From: Lactifluus volemus
Lineage: Eukaryota; Basidiomycota; Agaricomycetes; Russulales; Russulaceae
DNA length: 33,329 nt
NCBI GenBank assembly: GCA_022376515.1
Contig: WTXI01000369.1
Span: forward strand, 1 to 33,329
Direction of reading: 5' to 3'
A program made the position numbers and the translations under genes. Under the pieces are notes generated by a model, which was given only the letters and a program-made list of their open reading frames with translations, was not told the DNA's origin and did no database searches. Of the stretch, positions 1 through 9,189 are shown piece by piece (within the stretch, counting starts at the first letter, position 1; every line of letters begins with the position of its first letter).

Positions 1-18
1 TAGATATCGCAACCGGAG

Positions 19-2237
19 GTGGAGAATTTGTTGACATTGGCGAAGGACGCGTCCGCGTTTGTGAAGTATTTCGGAATGGCTGTGGCAAGAAGTGCTCCAC
101 ATATCTACATCTCTGCGCTCCCTTTCGCACCAAGCTCTCCCACATCCTCAATCAATATCTTCACGAATTTCCTCGCACATTGTCCCTGGAATGTGGGCAG
201 TTGCCTCACTGGCCAGCTCTGAAAATGACGATTCAGACACATGACGGCTTCCCCAATTCTGTTGCATTCTCGCCGGACGGGCAGCGCATTGCATTGGCCT
301 CGGACACGATTCGGGTGTGGGACGCCGCAACAGGAGACGTCGTAGTGGGCTCATTTACTGGACACACAAGTTTGGTCACCTCTGTTGCATTCTCGCCAGA
401 CGGGCAGCGCATCGCATCAGCCTCGAATGATTGGACGATTCGGGTGTGGGATGCTGCAACAGGAGAGGTCGTAGCGGGTCCGTTTACTGGGCACACAAAT
501 GCAGTGACCTCTGTTGCATTTTCACCAGACGGGCAGCGCATCACATCCGCCTCACGAGATTGCGAAATTCGGGTGTGGGATGCCGCATCAGGAGAGGTTG
601 TAGCGGGCTCATTTATTGGACAGAGAGATGGGGTCACGTCTGTTGCATTCTCCCCAGACGGGCAGCGCATCGCATCGGCTTCTTCCAATTGCACAATTCG
701 GGTGTGGGATGCCGCATCAGGAGAGGTCGTTGCGGGCCCATTTACTGGGCACAAATTAGGAGTCAACTCTGTTTCCTTCTCACCAGATGGGCGGCGCATC
801 GCATCAGCCTCGAACGATCGCACAATTCTCGTGTGGGGTACCGCAACAGGGGAGTTGGTGGCGGGCCCATTTACTGGTCACAGAGATGCATTAACCTCTG
901 TTGCATTCTCGCCAGACGGTCAGCGCATCGCATCGACCTCGTATGATCGCATGATTCGAGTGTGGGATGCCGCAACAGGAGAGACCGCTGCAGGCCCATT
1001 TGCTGGACACGATCAATTGATCACCTCTATTGCATTCTCGCCGGACGGCCAACGCATCGCATCAGCCTCGTGGGATTTCACGATTCGTATTTGGGATGCC
1101 GAGGTCGTTGTGGACCCATTTACTGAAACCACAAGTTGGGTCAGTTCTGTTGCACTCTCGCTAGATAGGCAGCGCATGGCATTGGCTTCAGGTCACACGA
1201 TATGGGTGTGGGATACCGTAACAGGAGAGGTGGTGGGCCCATTTACTAAACACACATATTTCACCACTTCTCTTGCATTCTTGCCAGACGGGCAGCGTAT
1301 CGCGTCGCGCTCGTTTGATCACACAATTTGTGTATTGGATGCTGCAACAGGAGAGGTCGTAGCGGGCCCATTTACTGGACACACAAGACCGAACACATTG
1401 TTGTTGGAAAGCCATATTGCATGTTCGCCGGACGGGCAGCGCATCGCATTGGCTTCGTACGATCACACGATTTGCGTGTTGAATGCTGCAACAGGAGAGG
1501 TCATAGCGGACTCATTTATTGGACACACAAGTACGGTCGTCTCTGTTGCATTTTCACCAGATGGGCAGTGCATCGCATCGGCCTCATTGGATTGCACAAT
1601 TCGTTTGTGGGCTGCCACAACAGGAGAGACTGTAGCGGGCCCATTTACTGGACATGCAGGTGGGGTCCATTCTATTGCATTCTCGCCAGACAGGCAGCGT
1701 ATCGCATCTGCCTCGGACGATCGAACGATTCGTGTGTGGGATGTTACAACAGGAGAGGCCGCAGCGGGCCCATTTACTGGACACACAAGTTGGGTCCACT
1801 CTGTTGCATTCTCGCCAGACGGGCAGCGCATTGCATCGGCCTCAAACGATTGTACGATTCGTGTGTGGGATGCCACAACAGGAGAGGTCGTAGCTGGTCC
1901 ATTTCCTGGACATACAAATCCGGTCATTTCCGTTGCATTCTCGCCAGACGGACAGCACACTGTCTCAGTCTCGCACCGTGGCGTAATTCGTGTGGAGAGG
2001 GTTGCAACAGAAGATCTTGAGGACAATCATTTTACGGGTCAATCCCAGATTCGTAGTGACGGTTGGATATATGGGAAAGACGGAGAACTCCTCTTATGGA
2101 TCCCTCTCCTCCACCGGTCGGGCCTTTATAGACCTGGCACTGTTCGGATTGCAGGCAATGAAAAACATTCTACCCGGCTTGATCTTTCGAAGTTTGTGCA
2201 CGGATCGAATTGGGCTACAGTATATCTATCTAAATAG
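19..2237 (+). CDS. C-terminal part of a NACHT/NLR-like WD40-repeat protein (frameshifted, 5' end outside window)
   Basis: The frame open to the stop at 2235-2237 encodes 14 consecutive WD40 repeats of about 43 residues (period about 129 bp), each built on VAFSPDGQRIASAS and TIRVWDAATGEVVAGPF. Fourteen repeats would make two seven-bladed propellers. Repeats 7-10 are the most degenerate: repeat 7 lacks the ATG-type turn and repeat 10 has a five-residue insertion. The tail (GWIYGKDGELLLWIP, then LDLSKFVHGSNW) is the usual C-terminus of agaricomycete NLR-WD40 proteins. The linker that normally links the NACHT region to the propeller (SAPHIYISALPFAP) is in frame 1 at about 76-140, whereas its continuation (FPRTLSLECGQLPHWPAL) is in frame 3, so there is a one-base-type frameshift near 120-145. 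The TAG at 1-3 could be a splice acceptor. No ATG suits the propeller alone. Such proteins act as cytosolic sensors in non-self recognition; that role is inferred from family. Confidence 0.85.
180..2015 (+). repeat. 129-bp coding tandem repeat (14 WD40 units)
   Basis: Fourteen units of about 129 bp are highly similar at DNA level. The sequence encoding FSPDGQRIA and ATGEVVAG is nearly constant. Changes concentrate in the codons just after TGH (for example TS-LVT, TN-AVT, RD-GVT, KL-GVN) and in the three or four codons before the TIRVW strand (NDW, RDC, SNC, NDR, YDR). This is the pattern expected of repeats homogenised by recombination while the binding-surface positions stay variable. Confidence 0.85.
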
Positions 2238-3007
2238 AATATGCTTTTAGAAATATGACGATTGAATCGGATTGATGATGACGGGACATAGACATATAGC
2301 AGTAGTGTGTGATAACCAAAACAATGGGCGACTTTGTGAGGGGTGGATAAAAATATAAAATGAAACAACACGATTCATTCCCCCCTAAAATAACTACGCA
2401 GTGTCATGACAACCATTCCCGTTGCCACCTCCTACCCAGAGTTGCCGCCCCTTGCTTAGCCGCGCACCGTCATCGTCCCTTTCCATTGCAAGCCTGAGAC
2501 AGTCCTGAACCGCGACCAGGCCTGGATTTCCAACAGCAAAGCCGGGGCGGGGATGGGCTACTGTTGAAGCCAGGAGAAACAAGAAACTGCCTTCCACAGT
2601 TCAAGCGGGATCAACCCACGAAGCCAGAACCTTGGGGTTCCACCCACAGCCTCTTCTCCGACATTTTCTCTAAATCGGCGCCACCTCGTGGCTCGGTTTG
2701 GCGGGGTCATCCAATGTCAACGACTAATACAACCTAGTACACCGCTACAAGGCTCACAAATTATAGCCTGAGGTATAAACATAGAAAATGCCGCCTAAGA
2801 CACGAGGTGATTGCAAGACGGATATCAGTTGATGGTTCCGGTGCGACTGGGGTATTGATAAAAGCCCTTCTTTCAACTACGTGTATACCTCTCGTTTAAA
2901 CGTTTCCGGATACGGATGTTCCGAGTCGTCGATAGAATTACCCCTCCGGGTTTCCCCCAGAGACAACGAGCTGAGTTACTACTGCCACCTGTCAACTACT
3001 AGTACAT
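2238..3007. other. Intergenic region with a diverged dispersed repeat
   Basis: No coding exon was recognised. About 2405-2640 resembles 19200-19420: both contain ctgaaccgcgacc followed by a gap and then gccaggagaaacaagaaact, with similar flanks. The stretch 2640-2880 shows nothing recognisable. From about 2925 the sequence belongs to the duplicated zinc-binding-gene segment. Confidence 0.5.
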
Positions 3008-3494
3008 TTACGTTCTCCCAGCTTTCTTGGCTGCAGCGCGTGCACGCGTGGTCTGCTTCTTCCACCCATAACATTGGCTACATTCTACACGATTCCATCC
3101 AGAATGTGATCGAGAGAGACAGAGACAGAGACGAAGGGCGGATGGTGGACCGAACCCCTAAATAGAATATTTACGCACCCCGAAAAAAACATCGTTTTCC
3201 TCTCGCAGGTCTATATCGCAGTCGGAGCAATGTTGCGCAATCAAGGTGATCAGAAATTCAAGATCAAAGATCGAAAAGTGAAGGTGAAGGTGAAGGTGGA
3301 GAGGGCGTACCTCCTCCTTGAAATGAGCGAGACAGAAGACGGCGTTGTTGAGTTCGGGACGATGTCGGTCATGTTTATCTCGACGTGGGGAACAAAGCAG
3401 CGGCCAAAGGTAAACGAAATCAAATCGGGAAAGATGAGATGAGTCATCGTCGTGTGAGTAATCTAATCTAATCTAATCTGTTATCGGAGGCGTG
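2925..3494. repeat. Segmental duplication, copy A (partner 19920-20665)
   Basis: The segment starts around the shared tagaattaccc[ac]tccgggtt and ends at the shared (ctaat)n-ctgttatcggaggc. It contains the zinc-binding gene and its upstream leader. Identity with copy B is high apart from indels. The right boundary is sharp: just after ggaggc, copy A continues into unrelated sequence and copy B into the F-box/LRR gene. Confidence 0.85.
3008..3372 (-). pseudogene. Broken copy of the small zinc-binding-protein gene found intact at 20022-20551
   Basis: This is the minus-strand relative of the gene at 20022-20551. The ATG (3370-3372) and the first codons (MTDIVP) are kept. A net loss of bases then shifts the frame, so the residues matching NNAVFCLAHFKEE are out of frame. 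The splice acceptor before CSDCDIDLREEND has been replaced (cctttacag in the intact copy, gcgcaacat here). The start of the last exon, about 145-180 bp, is deleted, but the C-terminal part (CSQCYGWKKQTTRARAAAKK) survives up to TAA at 3008-3010. Three independent lesions make it non-functional. Confidence 0.85.
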
Positions 3495-4343
3495 ACTTCG
3501 GCAGTCCAATGGAAGTATGTATAGTGTCCCTGCGACTCAGGTAGTCTGTTATATTTGCTGTTCTCACTGTCTCTCATACTGACAATCGATTTTCACGGCA
3601 CCGGATTTGCAGGGTCCACAAGGAATCGGAATTGGCACGCGAATCGGTGAGGACGGTTATTAACATATCTCCATGTAAATGTAACCTCTCGAACTCTACG
3701 AATAGCGAACGACAACACGCCATTGAGAGTTATATGACTGTGTCTAATGGTAAGTATCCACTGCCTTGTCCGTTTATAAGTACTCATGTAGAAGACAGAG
3801 CCGGGTTACTATGTAGATTGCGACTACGGCATACCACTGGCAAGCGGCATACAGTAGTCATCGTATGCGATGCCACGGCGAGATGCCGCGTAACTTTGGC
3901 GACAAGGGTCACCTTGGGTTTGAGCATGTCTCTGTGGTACTGTTTGCCTTCTTGCTCTCCTTCGCTCGTCTCTCAAATGGCGTGAAGATTCGCTTTCTTG
4001 GGCGCCAATTTGTATTTGCGGCTCGGACCATTTAGCTTCCGCTCCGGTCGGCTATCGTCCAACTTGTCCAAAAACAAAATGACGGTTTTCAATCATTCAA
4101 TGCTTGAACGTTCTTGAACTAGCCGCGTTTTCAGATATGCTGCTCGTTTGGAACCCAAAAGTCACTCCCTCTTGAATCAAAGCTACACTCCGACGCGTCT
4201 TTGGGGGCGGTCAGCCGTTACTGTATTCCGTTTTTGGCTCGGTATCCAGCGGCACTTGGTTCCGTTTGTTGTTAAAATGTTAGTTGACCTCTGATGACAT
4301 ATTAGCTGCCCTGAACTTGACATGTGTGTGCCTCGGGACACAG
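3495..4343. other. Gene-free stretch upstream of the chitinase gene
   Basis: There is an open frame of 117 codons at 3632-3985, but it has no recognisable domain, codon pattern or relative in the window, so I do not call it a gene. The final 200 bp are the probable chitinase promoter region. Confidence 0.4.
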
Positions 4344-4352
4344 TATTTAAAT
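4344..4352 (+). promoter_or_regulatory. TATA-like element of the chitinase gene
   Basis: TATTTAAAT lies about 50 bp upstream of the chitinase ATG at 4401, a fitting place for a fungal core promoter with a short leader. Confidence 0.5.
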
Positions 4353-4400
4353 GGCCCTTTTGAATGGCCTGACCCAATCGCCGTCCTTTTTACCTGACTT

Positions 4401-6023
4401 ATGAAGATCGCTCTCGCTCTTTTCATCCTCTATGCTCAGCTGAGCAATGCCTCTCACTTGCGTCGTTCGATTATCCACAGCAAACGTTCCCTCTCTGTGC
4501 GCTCAAGCGTTGAATCTGAATCGTTGAAAAGGGCGATTCCAGGCCGCCCAGTGGCTCTGTCATGGTACGCTTCATGGCATAGTAACGACTTCCCTCTGTC
4601 AAGTGTCAGCTGGTCCAAGTACGACTCGGTTATCTATGCTTTCGCGTGAGTATTATAATGTGACCCTTTGTGCGGGGTTTTATGACAATCCGCAGATCCA
4701 CCACACCGGATGTCAACACAATTGGTCTTCAGCAATCTGATCAAGATTTACTCCCTAAGTTTGTGGAAACTGCGAAGTCCTATGTATGCGCTATCTTTGT
4801 ATCTACTCTCATGGCTCACAAGTTTCTCAGAATGTCCGTCCCATGCTGTCAATCGGAGGTTGGGGTGGTTCGATATACTTCTCTTCTGCCGTAGCCACCC
4901 AGGAAAACCGCACAGCCTTTGCTACGGCGGTCATGCGTACTGTCTCACAGTACCGTCTGGAGGGTATTGAATTTGAGTGCGATTGTCTTTTATATCTTTC
5001 TGAGTTTGGTTTTGCTCATTTGAACCATAGCTGGGAGTATCCTGGCCGGCAAGCACTCGGTTGCAATATCGTCTCAAAGGACGATAGCGCCAACTTCCTC
5101 TCATTTCTGCAAATACTTCGCAACCAGGAGGGTGCGAAAGATCTTATTATATCCGCTGCCGTCTCAATAACCCCCTTCCTGGGCTCGAATGGTCAACCAA
5201 TGTCGGATGTCTCCCAGTTTGGGAAGGTTCTCGACCATATTGGTTCGCTTCCCCCTGTTGCTTCGTGCAACGTTCTCTAATACCATATTTAGAGGTTATG
5301 AACTATGATATCTGGGGCTCATGGTCATCCTCCGTCGGTCCAAATGCACCCTTGGATGACTCGTGTGCACCATCGCCCCAAGGTTCTGCAAAGTCAGCTG
5401 TCAAGGCTTGGACCGCCGCAGGCTTTCCACAGGAGAACATTATCCTTGGCGTCGCGTCATACGGACATTCCTACTTTGTAGAACGGGCAAACGCATACAA
5501 CCAGAAGACTGGCCAGATCGAACCCTACGTGCCCTTCGACAAATCCCAACAGCCCGCAGGAGACAAGTGGGATTCCACGGCAGGCGCTGCCGACGAGTGT
5601 GGAAATTCTGGCGCCGTCGGTGGCGTCTTCAATTTCTGGGGTTTGATAGAAGCCGGGTTCCTCGATAAGGAAGGAAAGGCTGCCACAGGGATGAACTATA
5701 CGTTCGATTCGTGTAGCCAGACGGTGCGTGATTTACCGACACCCACAAATCGTTGATTCTCTGATGGTTCTTTGAACTCAGCCTTTCGTATATAATCCTA
5801 CATCACAGGTCATGGTGTCCTATGATGATGCCGTTTCATTCCGTACGTCACTCTATCTAGTATGGGAGATTTTTCTTAACACATATATTGAAATTGAACA
5901 GTCGCCAAAGGCAATTACATTAAGGATGCAGGCCTCGCAGGTTTTGCAATGTGGCAGACTGGAGGTGACTCGCATGACATCTTGCTTAACGCCATCAAAT
6001 CTGCTTTCGATAATAATCTCTAG
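4401..6023 (+). CDS. Secreted GH18 chitinase (seven exons, intact)
   Basis: Exons: 4401-4645, 4696-4783, 4831-4976, 5031-5242, 5293-5723, 5782-5842 and 5902-6023. They sum to 1305 nt (434 residues plus TAG), and all six introns (47-59 nt) are GT-AG. The N-terminus MKIALALFILYAQLSNAS is a signal peptide. GH18 marks appear in order: WYASWHSNDFPLSSVSWSKY, LSIGGWGG, the catalytic strand LEGIEFDWEYPG, EVMNYDIWGSW, and near the C-terminus GFAMWQTGGD, whose Trp lies in the substrate cleft. In the DxxDxDxE motif the catalytic Glu and the preceding Asp are present, while the first two Asp are Glu. No carbohydrate-binding module or GPI tail is visible. Known role of the family: endo- or exo-hydrolysis of beta-1,4-GlcNAc chains in the fungal wall or in prey and debris. 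The ATG follows a TATA-like box. Confidence 0.93.
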
Positions 6024-6279
6024 TTACTCAACGTATTTTTGTTCGTTCTTCCTCCACTATCAAGTATACTTGCTGTGGCCATTGCGTTCCTCAGCTTGCA
6101 GATGTCCTTGGCCGTTGGACTGAAAGAATTAGGCATTCATAAGGTATGATATGTGAGAGAGTGCATCTATTACAATGCAGGCATTCACAATGCCCCAGCT
6201 CATATTCCAACAATTACAGTAAGATCGCTACAATCAGGATACCTTCCAAGAGAAAAACTGCCACCAGAGTTCTTCTACG

Positions 6280-8027
6280 TCAACCCGGGGGCACCCTGTG
6301 CTGGTTCCACATATCCGGCAATAGGCGATAGATTTCGATGACGGGACCCCCCGAGTGGCGAATTTTGACCAATAAATCCGACAACGTCTGTGCAGCGGCA
6401 ATGCTAGCATCATCCTCGAGGACCTCGATGAATATCCAGGCCAAGATGGCCATTTCCTCGACCAATTGTTCCGCACCGCATCTTATTGCTTCCGTCACTT
6501 CTGAAACGAGTGCACTTGATATCCAGAGTGTCTTCATACCGTGGAAGTGCATGATCATTTCTCTCCACAGCTCGTGGTCAACCTGCCCGTGCCATTCGAC
6601 TGGCAACTGATTTTCGTGGTATTTGATGAACAGATCCTCCATGTTCGCAAAGTTTGGTCGAAGCGCGCTACAAATCTGAGCCACTGATGCAACCTGAAAG
6701 TCAAAATGATGGCAAGGAAGCACGATGACCAGCTTCTCTCCTGCGGAGGATGGAAAGGCGAGGCCGGCAGAGATTATGGCTCCGTTTGGGCGGAAGTGGA
6801 TCTGGATTCCGTCGAATCCAAATCGTTTTGTCCGTCTGAGAAATGTGGAAACACGTGGAAGCGCGTATGTGAGCTGGTGGAAAAGAATGAAATGGATCTC
6901 GTGGACCCGCGGGGTGTCTAATCGGGTAACGAGGGCTTCTAGGTATGCGCAGACACCGCGAAAGCAGAACAATCTGAGATTGGAAAGCACCACGTGATTG
7001 AACTGAACAATGGCAGCTTTCTCTTGCCCTTTCTGCCCCTACCATGCGAGGACAAAAGTCCAATGTTGAGGTATTGTAGTTGGGGCATATTGCCGAGATG
7101 CCCAAGCAGCACTTCTGGAGGAAGGAACGACGAGTCCGGGATGCCGTCGAGGACGAATGTGGTGAGGTGAGCCGGAAAAAGCAGGAGTGATGGTAGAGAT
7201 GGGGGGAACAACCCGATCATCGAGAACTCGCGCAGACGCGGTGAGTTGCCCGCGAGGAACGTACTAGGGAGCACGAGGCCTGATTTCCGGTTTCCAGTGT
7301 CGAAGTTGATGCGTTCTATGCCCGTACAGCTGATCGGCGGGTCCAACGATGCCGCGGCAATCGAACGCCAGGTAGAGAGTGGCGCGGATATTTGAAGGCA
7401 GCAAATGCGCTCCAAGTGCTGAAGTAGAATCAGGATGTTATCCTCATCCTCCCCTGAGCGCGGTGAGGACTGATTGAGCTGGTAGTGGAGATGTATCGAT
7501 GAGAGCCGCCAACGCCTGAGAAGGCTTGCGACTGAATCCCCAGGTCGGTGTGAGACGTTCATGAGGAACTGATCGGAGCTGTCGCTACCAAAGCGGAGCT
7601 CGCCAAGGAAATGATTCGGCGAGGAGCGGATGACGGCGTTCCATTTCTGACTTACAAGTGCTAATGTCAACCACCAAAATTTGTGTCCACCTGGCTCGGA
7701 GAAGACGTCTTCGCCGTAAAACGTAAAGATATCGAAAAGGATGTTATCAGGGAGCCGATATATGCCAGCGGTTGACATTCGAAACCCGCTAGTGCCAGCG
7801 CGAACACCTAGGGGGTGGAGTTTCAACGCTGTCTCAGACTGAGGCTGAGGATACTACGCACGTCGCACAGATTCACTTTGACTCGGCCTTGGGATCGGGG
7901 ATCTTCGGCTCCTTTTATGTTTAGAATATGCACTGTACATTGAACTCAGGTCACCATCGGACCTATAACCACCATCGGATCTATTGCCACCACCGTCAGA
8001 CGTATAACCACCATCGGAAGCAGACAT
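6280..8027 (-). CDS. F-box protein with an SDGG-rich N-terminus (two exons, one frameshift)
   Basis: My model is exon 1 8027-7862, a GT-AG intron 7861-7808 (54 nt), then exon 2 from 7807 to the stop at 6280. Exon 1 encodes an unusual repeat (SDGGYTSDGGGNRSDGGYRS) followed by a basic stretch. The F-box follows (RLPDNILFDIFTFY ... LALVSQKWNAVI), then LRR-like segments such as LQYLNIG. The frame breaks near 7015-7040: upstream it reads GRGRKGKRKLPLFSS, while the matching continuation (AAIVQFNHVVLSNLRLFCFRG) is one frame over and stays open to 6280. This is either an assembly indel or recent inactivation. If exon 1 does not belong, the first ATG of exon 2 is at 7778. The F-box family recruits substrates to SCF ubiquitin ligases through Skp1; the substrate is unknown. 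Confidence 0.7.
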
Positions 8028-8244
8028 AACCAAAAAAGTTAGGAGTAAAGGTGGTAGGTTGGTTGTTGTTGCAAAGCAACTATGGGGGCGCACTTGCAAA
8101 ATTGCGTGTCGAGTGAGTATTGCCGCAAAGGTTCGGTCCGCTGGCATTGCCAACCGATCTGCCGAACCGAACCGAGTCACCGGGGTGGTCCTACTGTCGT
8201 CCCTGTCCTCCATGTCACCTCAAGCTACTCAAGTCTCAAGCTAA

Positions 8245-8670
8245 TCATGGCACTCTGATGCGTATGCAGTCAACTCTCTCATAAGTCATAACCCATGGTG
8301 ATTAGGGAACACTTGCTATGGGTTATGAGGGATTATAGGGTATCAGAGCAGGCAATAAGTGACTTTTCTGACTTTGGTAGCTATGAGTTATGAGTGTACA
8401 ATTATGTCTGTCTGGGATGTCAAGGCAATGAAGAGTTCACCGGTCTTAACATCCCTTGTGCGCTCTTCACAGTCCCAGAGTCAAGAAAGATCCGCTAGTC
8501 GTTTTCTTCATCTGACACTCCCATGAACGGGCTATTTCAAGTTAAGCCCCGTCTCGGAAAATGTGATTTGTCGCGCGTACTTACTACTGTAGTAGGTAAC
8601 GTTCAAGATTCGAGTTCGTTCGGTTCTCCAATATCGAGTTGACATGTTGACGTCGCGATACTGCCGGTGA
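8245..8670. other. Gene-free stretch with a small inverted repeat
   Basis: No gene was recognised. A perfect 10-bp inverted repeat (cataacccat at 8287-8296, atgggttatg at 8318-8327) encloses 21 nt. It could form a hairpin, but nothing links it to a function. Confidence 0.35.
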
Positions 8671-9177
8671 TCAGCGTGCCAGGCGCCAGTTCATAGGCAA
8701 ATACTCAAACAAGAGGATATTTAGTATCCGAGAGATAACGTTGTTCAGAACAAAAGCCACAAACCCTTCCTCCGTGCGTAGTCCCGGCTCGGAAACTGAC
8801 ATCCTCCTGGTCTCGTCCAACAAGTCCCGAAGCTCCTTCACGTTCTGCGGCCGTAATTCGCCTTCCTGTCCTTCCTGTCCCTCCTCATAGTCCTCAGGCT
8901 CACCCTCGCTTTCACCCTCCCACTCGTCGCTGTCAGGCGGCAGGTCCAGGAGCAACGCGCCCGTGCCACCTCGAGACGTACACCCTCGGCAGTGCAGTGC
9001 GCCTCCCAGCGCTGTACCCCTCCTCTTCGGGCCCAATCTGTCGCTCCAATCCCGCGAGCAGCGTGCGATTCAACACGCGCACGACATTCAGAGCGGGGAA
9101 CAACTTTCGCGTGGTTTGAGAAAAGGTGAGATCATTCGTGCGCTGCAACAGCATCGTCGCGACTTCGGGTAGCCCGG
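8671..9177 (-). pseudogene. 3' fragment of an F-box/LRR gene (relative of 20646-22297)
   Basis: The minus strand reads MLLQRTNDLTFSQTTRKLFP and RVLNRTLLAGLERQIGPEEEGY in one frame, then LPPDSDEWEGESEGEPEDYE, ELRPQNVKELRDLLDETRRM and EEGFVAFVLNN in another. It matches the last third of the intact F-box/LRR protein at 20646-22297. The frame changes between GPEEEGY and the acidic stretch. The 5' two-thirds, with the F-box, are missing, and the fragment stops abruptly at about 9177, where RecQ-like sequence on the other strand begins. Its C-terminus (VISRILNILLFEYLPMNWRLAR) differs from the MPPITD of the intact copy and may be the ancestral end. Confidence 0.85.
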
Positions 9178-9189
9178 CCTTAGATTGGG

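Noticed and set aside
233..2026. Long open frames antisense to and in other frames of the WD40 array
   Set aside because: They mirror the 129-bp coding repeat and show repeat-derived peptides with no domain of their own.
3230..3442. Lys/Val-rich plus-strand ORF (KVKVKVKVE)
   Set aside because: It is the reverse strand of an intron pyrimidine tract (ccttcacc repeats) of the zinc-binding gene copy.
3632..3985. 117-codon plus-strand ORF between the zinc-gene copy and the chitinase
   Set aside because: No motif, no paralogue in the window and no splice or promoter context; compatible with chance.
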